Assembly: GCF_020131355.1 (NCBI RefSeq)
Contig: NZ_JAHLEL010000053.1
Span: 248,001 to 312,000, forward strand
DNA length: 64,000 nt
Origin: Pseudonocardia sp. ICBG1293
GTDB lineage: Bacteria > Actinomycetota > Actinomycetes > Mycobacteriales > Pseudonocardiaceae
Direction of reading: 5' to 3'
The translations under genes were made by a program, and so were the position numbers. Shown piece by piece: positions 52,727 through 61,733 of the stretch (position 1 is the first letter of the stretch; each line of letters opens with the position of its first letter). Below the pieces are notes generated by a model. The model made no database searches and was not told where the DNA came from. It was given only the letters and a program-made list of their open reading frames with translations.

Positions 52727-53332
52727 CTACTTCGAGTAGAACTCGACGATGAGCTGCTCGGTGACCTGGGTGTCGATCTGAGCGCGCTCGGGCAGCTGGT
52801 GGACCAGGATGCGCAGGGTCGACGGGACGACCTGCAGCCACGCCGGGACCGGGCGGTCGCCCTGGGTCTCCTTGGCGATGACGAACGGGTCGGTGTTCCG
52901 CGACTTGTCCTTGACGTCGATGATGTCGTAGCGCGACACCCGGAAGCTGGGGATGTCGACCTTCTTCCCGTTGACCAGGAAGTGGCCGTGGTTCACCAGC
53001 TGACGGGCCATGCGCCGGGTGCGGGCGAGGCCCGCGCGGTACACGACGTTGTCCAGACGCGACTCGAGGATCTGCAGCAGCTCGTCGCCGGTCTTGCCCT
53101 CGCGACCGTGCGCCTCCTCGTAGTAGGCGCGGAGCTGCTTCTCCTGCAGGCCGTAGCCGAAGCGGGCCTTCTGCTTCTCCTGCAGCTGCAGGAGGTACTC
53201 CGTCTCCTTGATCCGGATCCGGCCGTGCTGGCCGGGCGGGTAGGGACGGCGCTCGAACGCCTGGTCGCCGCCGACGAGGTCGGTCTTCAATCGGCGGGAC
53301 TTGCGGGTCATGGGGCCGGTGTAGCGAGCCAT
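52727..53332 (-). CDS. rpsD: 30S ribosomal protein S4
   Basis: A 201-residue primary 16S rRNA binding protein. The S4 RNA-binding fold is at about 90-155 (RLDNVVYRAGLARTRRMARQ, HFLVNGKKVDIPSFRV). The N-terminal region lacks the four zinc cysteines of some S4 forms (RYTGPMTRKSRRLKTDL), so it is the zinc-free type. Ends PEREQIDTQ-like sequence then LIVEFYSK. Confidence 0.97.
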   Translation of the reverse strand: MARYTGPMTRKSRRLKTDLVGGDQAFERRPYPPGQHGRIRIKETEYLLQLQEKQKARFGYGLQEKQLRAYYEEAHGREGKTGDELLQILESRLDNVVYRAGLARTRRMARQLVNHGHFLVNGKKVDIPSFRVSRYDIIDVKDKSRNTDPFVIAKETQGDRPVPAWLQVVPSTLRILVHQLPERAQIDTQVTEQLIVEFYSK

Positions 53333-53349
53333 GGTGGTTCTCCCTTCCC

Positions 53350-53757
53350 CTAGATCCGGCGCCGCTTGGGCGGACGGCAGCCGTTGTGCGGCTGCGGGGT
53401 CACGTCGGAGATCGTGCCGACCTCGAGGCCGGCCGCCTGCAGCGAACGGATCGCCGTCTCACGTCCCGAGCCGGGGCCCTTGACGAAGACGTCGCACTTC
53501 TTCATGCCGTGATCCATCGCCTTGCGGGCGGCGTTCTCGGCGGCGAGCTGCGCGGCGAACGGCGTCGACTTCCGGGAGCCCTTCAGGCCGACGTGCCCGG
53601 ACGAGGCCCAGGCGATGACGGCACCGGTCGGGTCGGTGATCGACACGATCGTGTTGTTGAACGTGGACTTGATGTGGGCGTGACCGTGCGCGACGTTCTT
53701 CTTCTCGCGACGGCGGACCTTCTTGGGTCCGGCACCCTGACGTGCGCGGGGCGGCAT
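53350..53757 (-). CDS. rpsK: 30S ribosomal protein S11
   Basis: A 135-residue S11 of the platform, with HIKSTFNNTIVSITDPTGAV, GRETAIRSLQAAGLEVG and the C-terminal PHNGCRPPKRRRI. Its ATG overlaps the rpsM stop by one base (TAATG), so translation is coupled. Confidence 0.97.
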   Translation of the reverse strand: MPPRARQGAGPKKVRRREKKNVAHGHAHIKSTFNNTIVSITDPTGAVIAWASSGHVGLKGSRKSTPFAAQLAAENAARKAMDHGMKKCDVFVKGPGSGRETAIRSLQAAGLEVGTISDVTPQPHNGCRPPKRRRI

Positions 53758-54137
53758 TACTTCTTACCTGCCTTCTTCTTACCGGCGACGGTCTTCTTCG
53801 GGCCCTTGCGGCCGCGCGCGTTGGTCTTCGTGCGCTGGCCGCGGACCGGAAGGCCGCGACGGTGACGGATGCCCTGGTACGAACCGATCTCGATCTTCCG
53901 GCGGATGTCCGCCTGGATCTCACGGCGCAGGTCACCCTCGACCTGCAGGTTCGCCTCGATGTACTCGCGGAGCTTGCTGACGTCCTCGTCGGTCAGGTCC
54001 TTCGACCGGAGGTCGGGGCTCAGCGCCGTGGCCTCGAGGATCTCCTTGGACCGGGTCCGTCCGACCCCGAAGATGTAGGTGAGCGCGATCTCCAACCGCT
54101 TTTCGCGGGGGAGGTCGACGCCGGCAACACGTGCCAT
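53757..54137 (-). CDS. rpsM: 30S ribosomal protein S13
   Basis: A 126-residue S13 of the head domain contacting P-site tRNA: ARVAGVDLPREKRLEIALTY, YIEANLQVEGDLRREIQADI, and GLPVRGQRTKTNARGRKGP with a Lys-rich tail. ATG 54137. Confidence 0.97.
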   Translation of the reverse strand: MARVAGVDLPREKRLEIALTYIFGVGRTRSKEILEATALSPDLRSKDLTDEDVSKLREYIEANLQVEGDLRREIQADIRRKIEIGSYQGIRHRRGLPVRGQRTKTNARGRKGPKKTVAGKKKAGKK

Positions 54138-54311
54138 GCGGCGTTGTCTCCTTGTTGTCGTCCCAGGTCTTCCCGATGCCCGTCCCGTTCCGCCGCTGAG
54201 CTGAACGGGCCCCGGCCTGGTTCCGGGGGTACTACCGGGCCCGTGTGGCCCGGCAGGTGCATCGGGGGCTTCTGCTGCGCGATCAGAGGATCGCGACCGG
54301 TACCGCTCTGC

Positions 54312-54425
54312 TCAGCCCTGGCGCTGCTTGTGGCGCAGGTTCGAGCAGATCACGATGATCCGGCCGTGACGGCGGATCACCTGGCACTTGTCGCAGATCT
54401 TCTTGACGCTCGGCTTGACCTTCAC
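54312..54425 (-). CDS. rpmJ: 50S ribosomal protein L36, zinc type
   Basis: A 37-residue protein. The zinc ligands C11, C14, C27 and H32 are visible in KKICDKCQVIRRHGRIIVIC and NLRHKQRQG, so it is the zinc-containing (C+) form. The start is GTG 54425. It stands between infA and rpsM, with a 174-base gap to rpsM that holds only a small hairpin (54278-54295). Confidence 0.95.
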   Translation of the reverse strand: MKVKPSVKKICDKCQVIRRHGRIIVICSNLRHKQRQG

Positions 54426-54486
54426 GTCGTCTGCCTCTGTGTGTCGTTCGTGTGGGTCTTGCGACCGACCGTGGTGGAGCTGGTCG

Positions 54487-54708
54487 TCACTTGTAGCGGT
54501 AGACGATGCGGCCGCGGCTCAGGTCGTAGGGCGACAGCTCGACGACCACCCGGTCCTCCGGAAGGATCCGGATGTAGTGCTGGCGCATCTTCCCGCTGAT
54601 GTGTGCGAGAACCCGGTGGCCGTTCTCCAGCTCCACCCGGAACATCGCGTTCGGCAGGGGTTCGACGACCCGGCCCTCGACCTCGATCGCCCCGTCCTTC
54701 TTGGCCAT
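54487..54708 (-). CDS. infA: Translation initiation factor IF-1
   Basis: A 73-residue OB-fold protein blocking the ribosomal A site during initiation: KKDGAIEVEGRVVEPLPNAM, RVLAHISGKMRQHYIRIL, VVVELSPYDLSRGRIVYRYK. ATG 54708 has GGAGG 2 bases upstream after AGC. The 286 bases upstream to map contain no gene and should hold the promoter of the infA-rpmJ-rpsM-rpsK-rpsD transcript. Confidence 0.97.
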   Translation of the reverse strand: MAKKDGAIEVEGRVVEPLPNAMFRVELENGHRVLAHISGKMRQHYIRILPEDRVVVELSPYDLSRGRIVYRYK

Positions 54709-54994
54709 GTCCTCCGCTATCCGTGACAGGTGTCGGTTGCCCCGGTCGACAGCGGTGCCGACGACCGGTTCGGCGCGCACGTGCGGAGCCGGACCGGGAA
54801 CACTGTGGGATACACGGAGCACACGGAGCGGACGTCACAGGACGCGCCGAGGGTCCAGTGTACGGAGGCCGTGCGAGGCCGGTGCAGGCGGGGGTGACGG
54901 GCGTGGTAGTCGCCCGGGACGACGACGGTAACGGACCGAGCCGCCCGCCGACCAGTACCCGCGCCGAGCGCGTCGGTACCGGTGACGTCGGGGC

Positions 54995-55840
54995 TCAGGA
55001 CCCCGGGCGGTCCGGTGCGCCGGCGGGCGCGGTCAGCAGCCAGGGCCCGTCCTCGGTCACGGCGACGGTGTGCTCCCAGTGCACGGCCCGACCGCCGCCC
55101 GCGGTCACCACCGTCCAGCCGTCCTCCAGCTCCAGGGTGTCCGGGTCCCCCGCGACGAGCATCGGCTCGACGGCCAGGGCCATCCCCGGGCGCAGCCGCG
55201 GGCCCTTGCCCGGCTCGCCGTGGTTGGGCAGGAACGGGTCCATGTGCATCGAGGTGCCGATGCCGTGCCCGCCGTACTCGGCGACGATGCCGTAGTCGGC
55301 ACGGTCGGCCAGCGCCGCCGACCGGCACGCCTCCTGGATCGCGTGCGAGACGTCGGTCAGCCGGGCCCCGTCACGGACGGCCAGGATCCCCGCCTCCATC
55401 GCGCCGCGGCAGGCCGCGGACAGCGCCAGGTCACCGGGCGACACGTCCCCCACGGCGATGGTCACCGCGGAGTCGCCGTGCCAGCCCTCGACGATCGCAC
55501 CGCAGTCCACCGAGATCAGGTCGCCCTCGGCGAGCACCTGCTTCGGCGACGGGATGCCGTGCACGATCTGCTCGTTCACCGAGGCGCAGATGCTCGCGGG
55601 GAAGCCGTGGTAGCCGAGGAACGAGGGGACGCCGCCGCCGTCGCGGATCGTCTGCTCGGCGAGGGCGTCGAGCTCGGCCGTGCTGACGCCCGGCTTCGCA
55701 CGTTCGGTCACGGCGGACAGGGTGGCCGCGACCAGTGCGCCCGCCACCCGCATCGCCTCGAGCTGGCCGTGGGTCTTGAGCTCGATGTCCCGACCCCGGT
55801 AGCGGGCGATGGCTCCGCGGATGCCGCCGCGACCGTTCAT
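54995..55840 (-). CDS. map: Type I methionine aminopeptidase
   Basis: A 281-residue enzyme removing initiator methionine. The five metal ligands are recognisable: D in ISVDCGAIVEGWHGDSAVT (two Asp), H in GIVAEYGGHGIGTSMHMDPF, E in GMALAVEPMLV and the last E in VHWEHTVAV. ATG 55840 has GAGGGA 7 bases upstream. Follows adk. Confidence 0.95.
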   Translation of the reverse strand: MNGRGGIRGAIARYRGRDIELKTHGQLEAMRVAGALVAATLSAVTERAKPGVSTAELDALAEQTIRDGGGVPSFLGYHGFPASICASVNEQIVHGIPSPKQVLAEGDLISVDCGAIVEGWHGDSAVTIAVGDVSPGDLALSAACRGAMEAGILAVRDGARLTDVSHAIQEACRSAALADRADYGIVAEYGGHGIGTSMHMDPFLPNHGEPGKGPRLRPGMALAVEPMLVAGDPDTLELEDGWTVVTAGGGRAVHWEHTVAVTEDGPWLLTAPAGAPDRPGS

Positions 55841-55895
55841 GTGTCCGTCCCTCGGTTCCCGCCGTCGGCACCGGGGCCACCGGTGCCGACGGGTC

Positions 55896-56450
55896 TCAGC
55901 CCCGGCGCTCGTCCAGCGCCGCGAAGACCCGGTCGGTGATCTCGTCGATCTCGCCGACGGCGTCGATCGTGACCAGCCGGTCACGGTAGTGGTCCAGCAG
56001 CGGAGCGGTCTCCTCGCGGTAGACCCGCTGCCGGTTGCGGATGGTGTCCTCGTTGTCGTCGCTGCGGCCACGGCCGAGCAGGCGCTGCACGACGACCTCG
56101 TCGTCGACGTCGAACTGCACGACCGCGTCGAGCTCGAGGCCCTTGTCGGACAGGATCTCGGCGAGCGAGCCCGCCTGGGCCACGTTGCGCGGGAAGCCGT
56201 CGAGGATGAAGCCGTTCCCGGCGTCCGGGTCGCCGAGCCGGTCGCGCACCATGCCGACGGTCACCTCGTCGGGGACGAGGTCCCCGGCGTCCATGTAGCG
56301 CTTCGCCTCGCGCCCGAGCTCGGTCTCGTCCCGCAGGTTCGCCCGGAACAGATCCCCGGTCGAGATGTGCGGGACGTCCAGCCGCTTGGCCATCTGCTCA
56401 GCCTGGGTCCCCTTGCCGGCACCGGGCGGTCCCACCAGAACGAGTCGCAC
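55896..56450 (-). CDS. adk: Adenylate kinase, short-lid form
   Basis: A 184-residue kinase (ATP + AMP = 2 ADP). P-loop GPPGAGKGTQAEQMAKRL, AMP-binding HISTGDLFRANLRDETELG, GFILDGFPRNVAQA, and a short lid (LLGRGRSDDNEDTIRNRQRV) without zinc, typical of actinobacteria. GTG 56450 has AGGAGG 8 bases upstream; the open frame to 56546 is not supported. Follows secY. Confidence 0.97.
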   Translation of the reverse strand: MRLVLVGPPGAGKGTQAEQMAKRLDVPHISTGDLFRANLRDETELGREAKRYMDAGDLVPDEVTVGMVRDRLGDPDAGNGFILDGFPRNVAQAGSLAEILSDKGLELDAVVQFDVDDEVVVQRLLGRGRSDDNEDTIRNRQRVYREETAPLLDHYRDRLVTIDAVGEIDEITDRVFAALDERRG

Positions 56451-56577
56451 GAACCCGACCTCCTGAAGTCTTGTCCTCCACTGCGCCGGCGTCCTCGCCG
56501 GCGCACGATGCCCGCGGCACCACGACCGGGGCCCGGGGCCCCGCACCGGGTTCCCGCACGGCCACGTGCCGGCGAGC

Positions 56578-57888
56578 CTAACGCAGGAAACCTTCGTAGT
56601 TCCGCTGCATGAGCTGGCTCTCGATCTGCTTCAGGGTGTCGAGGCCCACGGTCACCATGATCAGCACCGCGGTGCCGCCGAACGGGAAGTTCTGGTTCTG
56701 CCCGCTGCCGGTGATGCCGAGGAAGAAGTTCGGGAGCACCGCGATCAGGCCGAGGTAGAGCGATCCGGGCAGCGTGATGCGGCTGAGCACGAAGTTCAGG
56801 TACTCCGCGGTGGGCCGGCCGGGGCGGATACCCGGGATGAAGCCGCCGTACTTCTTCATGTCCTCGGCACGCTCGTCGGGGTTGAACGTGATGCCGACGT
56901 AGAAGTACGTGAAGAAGATGATCAGTGCTACGTACAACACGATGTGCACGGGATTGGACTGATCGACGAGATAGGTCTGCACGAACTGCTGGAACCAGCC
57001 ACCGTCGTTCCCGGCGAGCCGGGCGACCAGGTCGGGCAGGTACAGCAGCGAGCTACCGAAGATCACCGGCACGACACCGGCCTGGTTGACCTTCAGCGGC
57101 AGGTACGTCGACGTGCCGCCGTACATGCGACGGCCGACCATCCGCTTGGCGTACTGCACGGGGATGCGGCGCTGCCCGTTCTCCACGAACACGACGCTCG
57201 CGATGATCGCCAGCCCGAAGACGCAGACACCGGCGAAGACCAGACCACCGGAGTTCTCCAGGATCAGCCGGCCCTCGGCGGGGATGCGGTGCGCAATCGA
57301 GGCGAAGATCAGCAGCGACATGCCGTTGCCGATGCCGCGCTCGGTGACCTGCTCGCCGAGCCACATCACCAGGGTGGTGCCGGCGACCATCACGGTCACG
57401 ATCACGACCAGGGTGAAGACCGACGAGTCCGGGATGATCGGCAGCGCGCAGCCCTGGAACAGCTGACCGCGCTCGGCCAGCGCCACGAAGCCGGTGGCCT
57501 GCAGCACCGCGATGCCGATGGTCAGGTACCGCGTGTACTGCGTGAGCTTCGCCTGGCCGGACTGGCCTTCCTTCTTCAGCTGCTCGAACCGCGGGATGAC
57601 GACCTGCAGCAGCTGCACGATGATGCTCGCGGTGATGTAGGGCATGATGCCCAACGCGAAGATCGACAGCTGGAGCAGCGCCCCGCCGGAGAACAGGTTG
57701 ATCAGGGAGTAGACGCTGGCGTTGTCGCCACCCTCGACCTGACGGACACACTCCTGGATGTTCGGGTACGACACCCCCGGCGAGGGGATGTTCGCCCCGA
57801 GCCGGTACACCGCCACGATCGCCAGCGTGAAGAGGATCTTCTTGCGGAGATCCGGCGTGGTCAGGGCCGCCCGGACTGCGCTGAGCAC
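56578..57888 (-). CDS. secY: Preprotein translocase subunit SecY
   Basis: A 436-residue ten-helix channel of the Sec translocon. Plug and lateral gate regions are present (SVYSLINLFSGGALLQLSIF, ALGIMPYITASIIVQLLQVV), as is the cytoplasmic loop RRIPVQYAKRMVGRRMYGG and the C-terminal YLNFVLSRITLPGSLYLG. GTG start. The 282 bases before it (to rplO) hold no gene and probably a secY-adk-map promoter. Confidence 0.97.
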   Translation of the reverse strand: MLSAVRAALTTPDLRKKILFTLAIVAVYRLGANIPSPGVSYPNIQECVRQVEGGDNASVYSLINLFSGGALLQLSIFALGIMPYITASIIVQLLQVVIPRFEQLKKEGQSGQAKLTQYTRYLTIGIAVLQATGFVALAERGQLFQGCALPIIPDSSVFTLVVIVTVMVAGTTLVMWLGEQVTERGIGNGMSLLIFASIAHRIPAEGRLILENSGGLVFAGVCVFGLAIIASVVFVENGQRRIPVQYAKRMVGRRMYGGTSTYLPLKVNQAGVVPVIFGSSLLYLPDLVARLAGNDGGWFQQFVQTYLVDQSNPVHIVLYVALIIFFTYFYVGITFNPDERAEDMKKYGGFIPGIRPGRPTAEYLNFVLSRITLPGSLYLGLIAVLPNFFLGITGSGQNQNFPFGGTAVLIMVTVGLDTLKQIESQLMQRNYEGFLR

Positions 57889-58170
57889 TCGGTGATCCTC
57901 CTACGACGTCGGCGGCCCGACACCGCCTGCGCCGGCCCCTGAAGGGGTCGGCCGGGTTGGTCGACGCGCATCCCGCGCCTCGCGTGACACCCGGGCCGGT
58001 GTGTACCGGCGGGGGCTGCGCGCCCACGGGGCGCGCCAGGTATTCGGTGGACACTCGGTCCGGAAGTGACTGTAACAGCGGCCCGGAAACGCCTCGGCGC
58101 CGCCCACGGGCCCGCTCCGCCGGGGGCGGAACAGGCACCGGGGACGGCGCCGGGGGACGTGCGGTGAGAC

Positions 58171-58632
58171 CTACAGCTCGGAGACGGACCCGCCCGCCGC
58201 CGAGATCTTCTCGCGCGCGGACGCGGAGAACTTGTGGGCCTTCACGGTCAGGGCGACGCCCGAGAGCTCGCCCTCGCCGAGGACCTTCACGAGCTGGTTC
58301 CTGCGGACCGCGCCCGCCTCGACCAGCTCGGCCGGGCCGACCTCGCCGCCCTGCGGGAACAGGGTGGCCAGGTCGCCGACGTTCACGACCTGGTACTCGA
58401 CCTTGAAGCGGTTCTTGAAGCCCTTGAGCTTCGGCAGCCGCATGTGCAGCGGCATCTGCCCGCCCTCGAAGCGCGGGGACACCGTCTTGCGGGCCTTCGT
58501 GCCCTTGGTACCGCGACCGGCGGTCTTGCCCTTGGAGCCCTCACCGCGACCCACACGGGTGCGCGCCTTCTTCGAGCCCGGGGCCGGCCGCAGGTCGTGC
58601 AGCTTGATCACGGAGTTCTCGTTCTCGCTCAC
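58171..58632 (-). CDS. rplO: 50S ribosomal protein L15
   Basis: A 153-residue L15, with KLHDLRPAPGSKKARTRVGR, the Gly-rich GRGEGSKGKTAGRGTKGTKA and FEGGQMPLHMRLPKLKGF. GTG 58632 overlaps the rpmD stop by 3-4 bases. Last gene of the spc operon here. Confidence 0.97.
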   Translation of the reverse strand: MSENENSVIKLHDLRPAPGSKKARTRVGRGEGSKGKTAGRGTKGTKARKTVSPRFEGGQMPLHMRLPKLKGFKNRFKVEYQVVNVGDLATLFPQGGEVGPAELVEAGAVRRNQLVKVLGEGELSGVALTVKAHKFSASAREKISAAGGSVSEL

Positions 58633-58814
58633 TGCTGCACCTCCTCCACCGTCACGAGGTGGCGCACGGTGTGGACGTAGCCGCGGGTCTGCGGGTCCGC
58701 CTCACGCACCACCGACTGCCGGATCTTGCGCAGACCGAGCGAACGCAGCGTGTCGCGCTGGTTCTGCTTGGTCCCGATCCGGCTCTTCACCTGGGTGATC
58801 TTCCACGTGGCCAT
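58629..58814 (-). CDS. rpmD: 50S ribosomal protein L30
   Basis: A 61-residue L30: KITQVKSRIGTKQNQRDTLR then SLGLRKIRQSVVREA. ATG 58814, 5 bases behind rpsE, and coupled with rplO. Confidence 0.96.
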   Translation of the reverse strand: MATWKITQVKSRIGTKQNQRDTLRSLGLRKIRQSVVREADPQTRGYVHTVRHLVTVEEVQQ

Positions 58815-58819
58815 GTCGC

Positions 58820-59455
58820 TCACACCTTCGCCGCGTCGGCCTCGGCGCGCTGGCGCATCATGCTGGCCGGGGCCACGTCCTCCAGCGGCAGACCGCGGCG
58901 GGCCGCGACCTCCTCCGGACGCTGCACCGACTGGAGCGCCGCCACCGTGGCGTGCACGATGTTGATGGCGTTGTCGGAGCCCAGGGACTTGGACAGGATG
59001 TCCGAGATCCCCGCGCACTCCAGCACCGCGCGGACCGGGCCGCCGGCGATGACACCGGTACCCGGGGAGGCCGGGCGCAGCATGACGACGCCCGCGGCGG
59101 CCTCACCCTGCACGCGGTGCACGATCGTGCCGCCGATGCGGGGGACGCGGAAGAAGTTCTTCTTCGCCTCCTCCACGCCCTTGGCGATCGCGGCCGGCAC
59201 CTCCTTGGCCTTGCCGTAGCCTACGCCCACCAGGCCGTCACCGTCGCCGACGATCATCAGCGCGGTGAAGCTGAACCGGCGGCCGCCCTTGACGACCTTG
59301 GCCACGCGGTTGATCGTGACCAGCCGCTCGATGTACGGGGTCTTGTCCTGGGCCGCCCCGCCACGGCCACCGTCCCGGCGGTCCCGGTTGTTGCGGTTGT
59401 CGTTCCCACCGCTGCCGCCCGGGGCTCCGCCGTCACGCCGCGTACGTCCCGGCAT
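58820..59455 (-). CDS. rpsE: 30S ribosomal protein S5
   Basis: A 211-residue S5 with the double-stranded RNA-binding part YIERLVTINRVAKVVKGGRR and the C-domain VHRVQGEAAAGVVMLRPASP. An Asn/Arg/Gly-rich disordered stretch of about 38 residues precedes the fold. ATG 59455. Confidence 0.97.
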   Translation of the reverse strand: MPGRTRRDGGAPGGSGGNDNRNNRDRRDGGRGGAAQDKTPYIERLVTINRVAKVVKGGRRFSFTALMIVGDGDGLVGVGYGKAKEVPAAIAKGVEEAKKNFFRVPRIGGTIVHRVQGEAAAGVVMLRPASPGTGVIAGGPVRAVLECAGISDILSKSLGSDNAINIVHATVAALQSVQRPEEVAARRGLPLEDVAPASMMRQRAEADAAKV

Positions 59456-59489
59456 CAGACAGTCCCTTCGATCTTCTCGGTCTGGTTCA

Positions 59490-59903
59490 TCAGAACTCCA
59501 GGCCTCCCTCGCGGGCGGCGTCGGCCAGGGCCGCGATGCGGCCGTGGTAGGCTAGCCCGCCGCGGTCGAACACGACCGTGGAGATGCCCGCCTCCTTGGC
59601 CTTGGCGGCGATGAGCTCGCCGACCTTGGCCGCCTTGGCCTTCTTGTCGCCGTCGAGCCCGCGGACCTCGGCGTCCAGCGAGGACGCGAAGGCCAGCGTG
59701 TGGCCCGCCAGGTCGTCGATCAGCTGGACGGTGATGTGCCGCGAGGAGCGGTTGACCGCCAGCCGCGGACGCACCGGCGTCCCGGAGATCTTCTTCCGGA
59801 GCCGGGCGTGCCGGCGGATGCGCGAGTCGCGGCGCTTGCGCGCCACCTGGGACGCCATCCGGCGGCGGGCGGAACCCGACACCGTCTCGTTCGTCTCGGC
59901 CAT
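59490..59903 (-). CDS. rplR: 50S ribosomal protein L18
   Basis: A 137-residue 5S rRNA binding protein: RKRRDSRIRRHARLRKKISG, RPRLAVNRSSRHITVQLIDD, VFDRGGLAYHGRIAALADAA. ATG 59903 shares one base with the rplF stop (TGATG); a GTG one codon earlier is possible. Confidence 0.96.
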   Translation of the reverse strand: MAETNETVSGSARRRMASQVARKRRDSRIRRHARLRKKISGTPVRPRLAVNRSSRHITVQLIDDLAGHTLAFASSLDAEVRGLDGDKKAKAAKVGELIAAKAKEAGISTVVFDRGGLAYHGRIAALADAAREGGLEF

Positions 59904-60442
59904 CACTTACCCGTCTTTCCGACCTTGCGGCGGACCTGCTCGCCGGCGTACCGCACACCCTTGCCCTTGTACGGGTCGGGGCGGCGCAGCTTCCGGATGT
60001 TGGCAGCGGTCTCGCCGACCAGCTGCTTGTCGATGCCGGAGACCGAGAACCGGGTGGGCGACTCGACCGCGAAGGTGATGCCCTCCGCCGGCTCGACGAC
60101 GACCGGGTGCGAGTAGCCCAGGGCGAACTCGAGGTTCTGGCCCTTCAGCTGCACGCGGTAACCCACGCCGTGGATCTCCAGCTTCTTCTCGTAGCCGGCG
60201 CTGACGCCGACCACGATGTTGTTGACGAGGGAGCGGGTCAGGCCGTGGTAGGCCCGCACCTCGCGCTCCTCGTTCGGGCGCTTCACCAGCACCGTGCCGT
60301 CGTCGTCACGCTCGATCGTGATCGGCTCGACAGCGGTGTGCGACAGGGTGCCCTTGGGGCCCTTCGCGGTGACCGTGCGGCCGTCGATGGTGATCTCCAC
60401 GCCGGACGGGACGGTGATGGGCAGCTTTCCGATGCGCGACAT
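59903..60442 (-). CDS. rplF: 50S ribosomal protein L6
   Basis: A 179-residue L6 with two related domains: SRIGKLPITVPSGVEITIDG, VSAGYEKKLEIHGVGYRVQL, and the 23S-binding end RKLRRPDPYKGKGVRYAGEQ. ATG 60442. Confidence 0.97.
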   Translation of the reverse strand: MSRIGKLPITVPSGVEITIDGRTVTAKGPKGTLSHTAVEPITIERDDDGTVLVKRPNEEREVRAYHGLTRSLVNNIVVGVSAGYEKKLEIHGVGYRVQLKGQNLEFALGYSHPVVVEPAEGITFAVESPTRFSVSGIDKQLVGETAANIRKLRRPDPYKGKGVRYAGEQVRRKVGKTGK

Positions 60443-60459
60443 CGTTCGTTACCCCTCTC

Positions 60460-60858
60460 TCACCAGACGTAGGCGAGGACTTCCCCGCCCACGCCGCTCC
60501 GGTAGGCCTGCTGGTCGGTCATCAGACCCTGAGAGGTCGAGATGATCGCGATGCCGAGGCCACCCAGGACCCGCGGCAGGTTCGTCGACTTCGCGTACAC
60601 ACGCAGGCCGGGCTTGGAGACCCGGCGCAGACCGGCGACGCTGCGCTCACGGTTGCGGCCGTACTTCAGCTCGACGACGAGGGACTTGCCGACCTCGGCG
60701 TCCTCGGTGTGGTGCGCGGCGATGTAGCCCTCCTTCTGCAGGATCTCCGCGATGGAGACCTTCAGCTTGGAGTGGGGCATCACGACGCGGTCGTGGTAGG
60801 CCGAGTTCGCGTTCCGCAGACGGGTCAGCATGTCTGCGATCGGATCGGTCATCGTCAT
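60460..60858 (-). CDS. rpsH: 30S ribosomal protein S8
   Basis: A 132-residue S8: TDPIADMLTRLRNANSAYHD, KLKVSIAEILQKEGYI, and the conserved STSQGLMTDQQAYRSGVGGE. In other bacteria S8 represses the spc operon by binding its mRNA; a hairpin upstream (60896-60922) could be relevant. ATG 60858. Confidence 0.97.
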   Translation of the reverse strand: MTMTDPIADMLTRLRNANSAYHDRVVMPHSKLKVSIAEILQKEGYIAAHHTEDAEVGKSLVVELKYGRNRERSVAGLRRVSKPGLRVYAKSTNLPRVLGGLGIAIISTSQGLMTDQQAYRSGVGGEVLAYVW

Positions 60859-60895
60859 GTGTCTGTCTCTTTCCCGCCGTGGTTCCTCGTACCGA

Positions 60896-60922
60896 CGCGG
60901 CGCCCCTGCTCGGGGCGCCGCG
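60896..60922 (-). other. Hairpin between rpsN and rpsH
   Basis: An 11-bp perfect stem (60896-60906 with 60912-60922) and a 5-base loop in the 120-base gap, the longest gap of the spc operon. It may be an attenuator, a processing site or part of an S8 autoregulation site. The function is inferred. Confidence 0.5.
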
Positions 60923-60978
60923 CCGGTGCGGGCCTGCGGCGATCGGATCCGCTGCCCCGCGGACGCGGGGCGGTCGGA

Positions 60979-61164
60979 TCACCAGCTGGACTTGCTCACA
61001 CCCGGCAGCTCGCCGGCGTGCGCCATGTCTCGCAGGCACACGCGGCAGAGGCCGAACTTGCGGAACACGGCACGCGGCCGACCGCACTTGTTGCAGCGGG
61101 TGTAACCCCGCACGGCGAACTTCGGCTTCGCGTTCGCCTTGTTGATGAGCGCCTTCTTCGCCAT
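60979..61164 (-). CDS. rpsN: 30S ribosomal protein S14, zinc type (type Z)
   Basis: A 61-residue S14 with a zinc ribbon: C24, C27, C40 and C43 in TRCNKCGRPRAVFRKFGLCR and VCLRDMAHAG. This short zinc form is the housekeeping one in actinobacteria; a longer zinc-free copy is often kept elsewhere. ATG 61164, 4 bases behind rplE. Confidence 0.97.
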   Translation of the reverse strand: MAKKALINKANAKPKFAVRGYTRCNKCGRPRAVFRKFGLCRVCLRDMAHAGELPGVSKSSW

Positions 61165-61168
61165 TCGC

Positions 61169-61732
61169 TCAGCTCTCCTTGAACGGGAAGCCCAGGTGGC
61201 GCAGCAGCGCCCGGCCCTCGGCGTTCGTGGTCGCGGTGGTCACGACCGTGATGTCCATGCCCCGCGGCCGGTCGATGGAGTCCGGGTCGATCTCGTGGAA
61301 CATCGACTGCTCGTTCAGGCCGAACGTGTAGTTGCCACGCCCGTCGAACTGGTTGCCCTCGAGACCGCGGAAGTCGCGGATACGGGGCAGCGCGATGGTC
61401 AGCAGACGGTCGAGGAACTCCCACATCCGGTCGTTGCGGAGGGTCACCTTCGCACCGATCGGCATGCCCTCACGCAGCTTGAACTGCGCGATGGACTTGG
61501 TGGCGCGACGCAGCTGCGGCTTCTGGCCGGTGATGGTGGCCAGGTCCCGCAGCGCACCGTCGATCAGCTTCGAGTCGCGGGCGGCGTCACCGACACCCAT
61601 GTTCACCACGACCTTGGTCAGGCCGGGGATCTGCATGACGTTGGTGTAGCCGAACTCCTCGCGGAGCTTGTCGAGGATCTCGTCGCGGTAACGCTGCTTG
61701 AGCCTCGGCAGGGTCTTCTCAGCCGTGGTCAT
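61169..61732 (-). CDS. rplE: 50S ribosomal protein L5
   Basis: A 187-residue 5S rRNA binding protein: NVMQIPGLTKVVVNMGVGDA, KSIAQFKLREGMPIGAKVTL, GLNEQSMFHEIDPDSIDRPR. ATG 61732, one base behind the rplX stop. Confidence 0.97.
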   Translation of the reverse strand: MTTAEKTLPRLKQRYRDEILDKLREEFGYTNVMQIPGLTKVVVNMGVGDAARDSKLIDGALRDLATITGQKPQLRRATKSIAQFKLREGMPIGAKVTLRNDRMWEFLDRLLTIALPRIRDFRGLEGNQFDGRGNYTFGLNEQSMFHEIDPDSIDRPRGMDITVVTTATTNAEGRALLRHLGFPFKES

Positions 61733-61733
61733 C

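Noticed and set aside
54709..54994. Possible small gene between infA and map
   Set aside because: Open frames here are Arg/Pro-rich with no start signals; the place is usually a promoter region.
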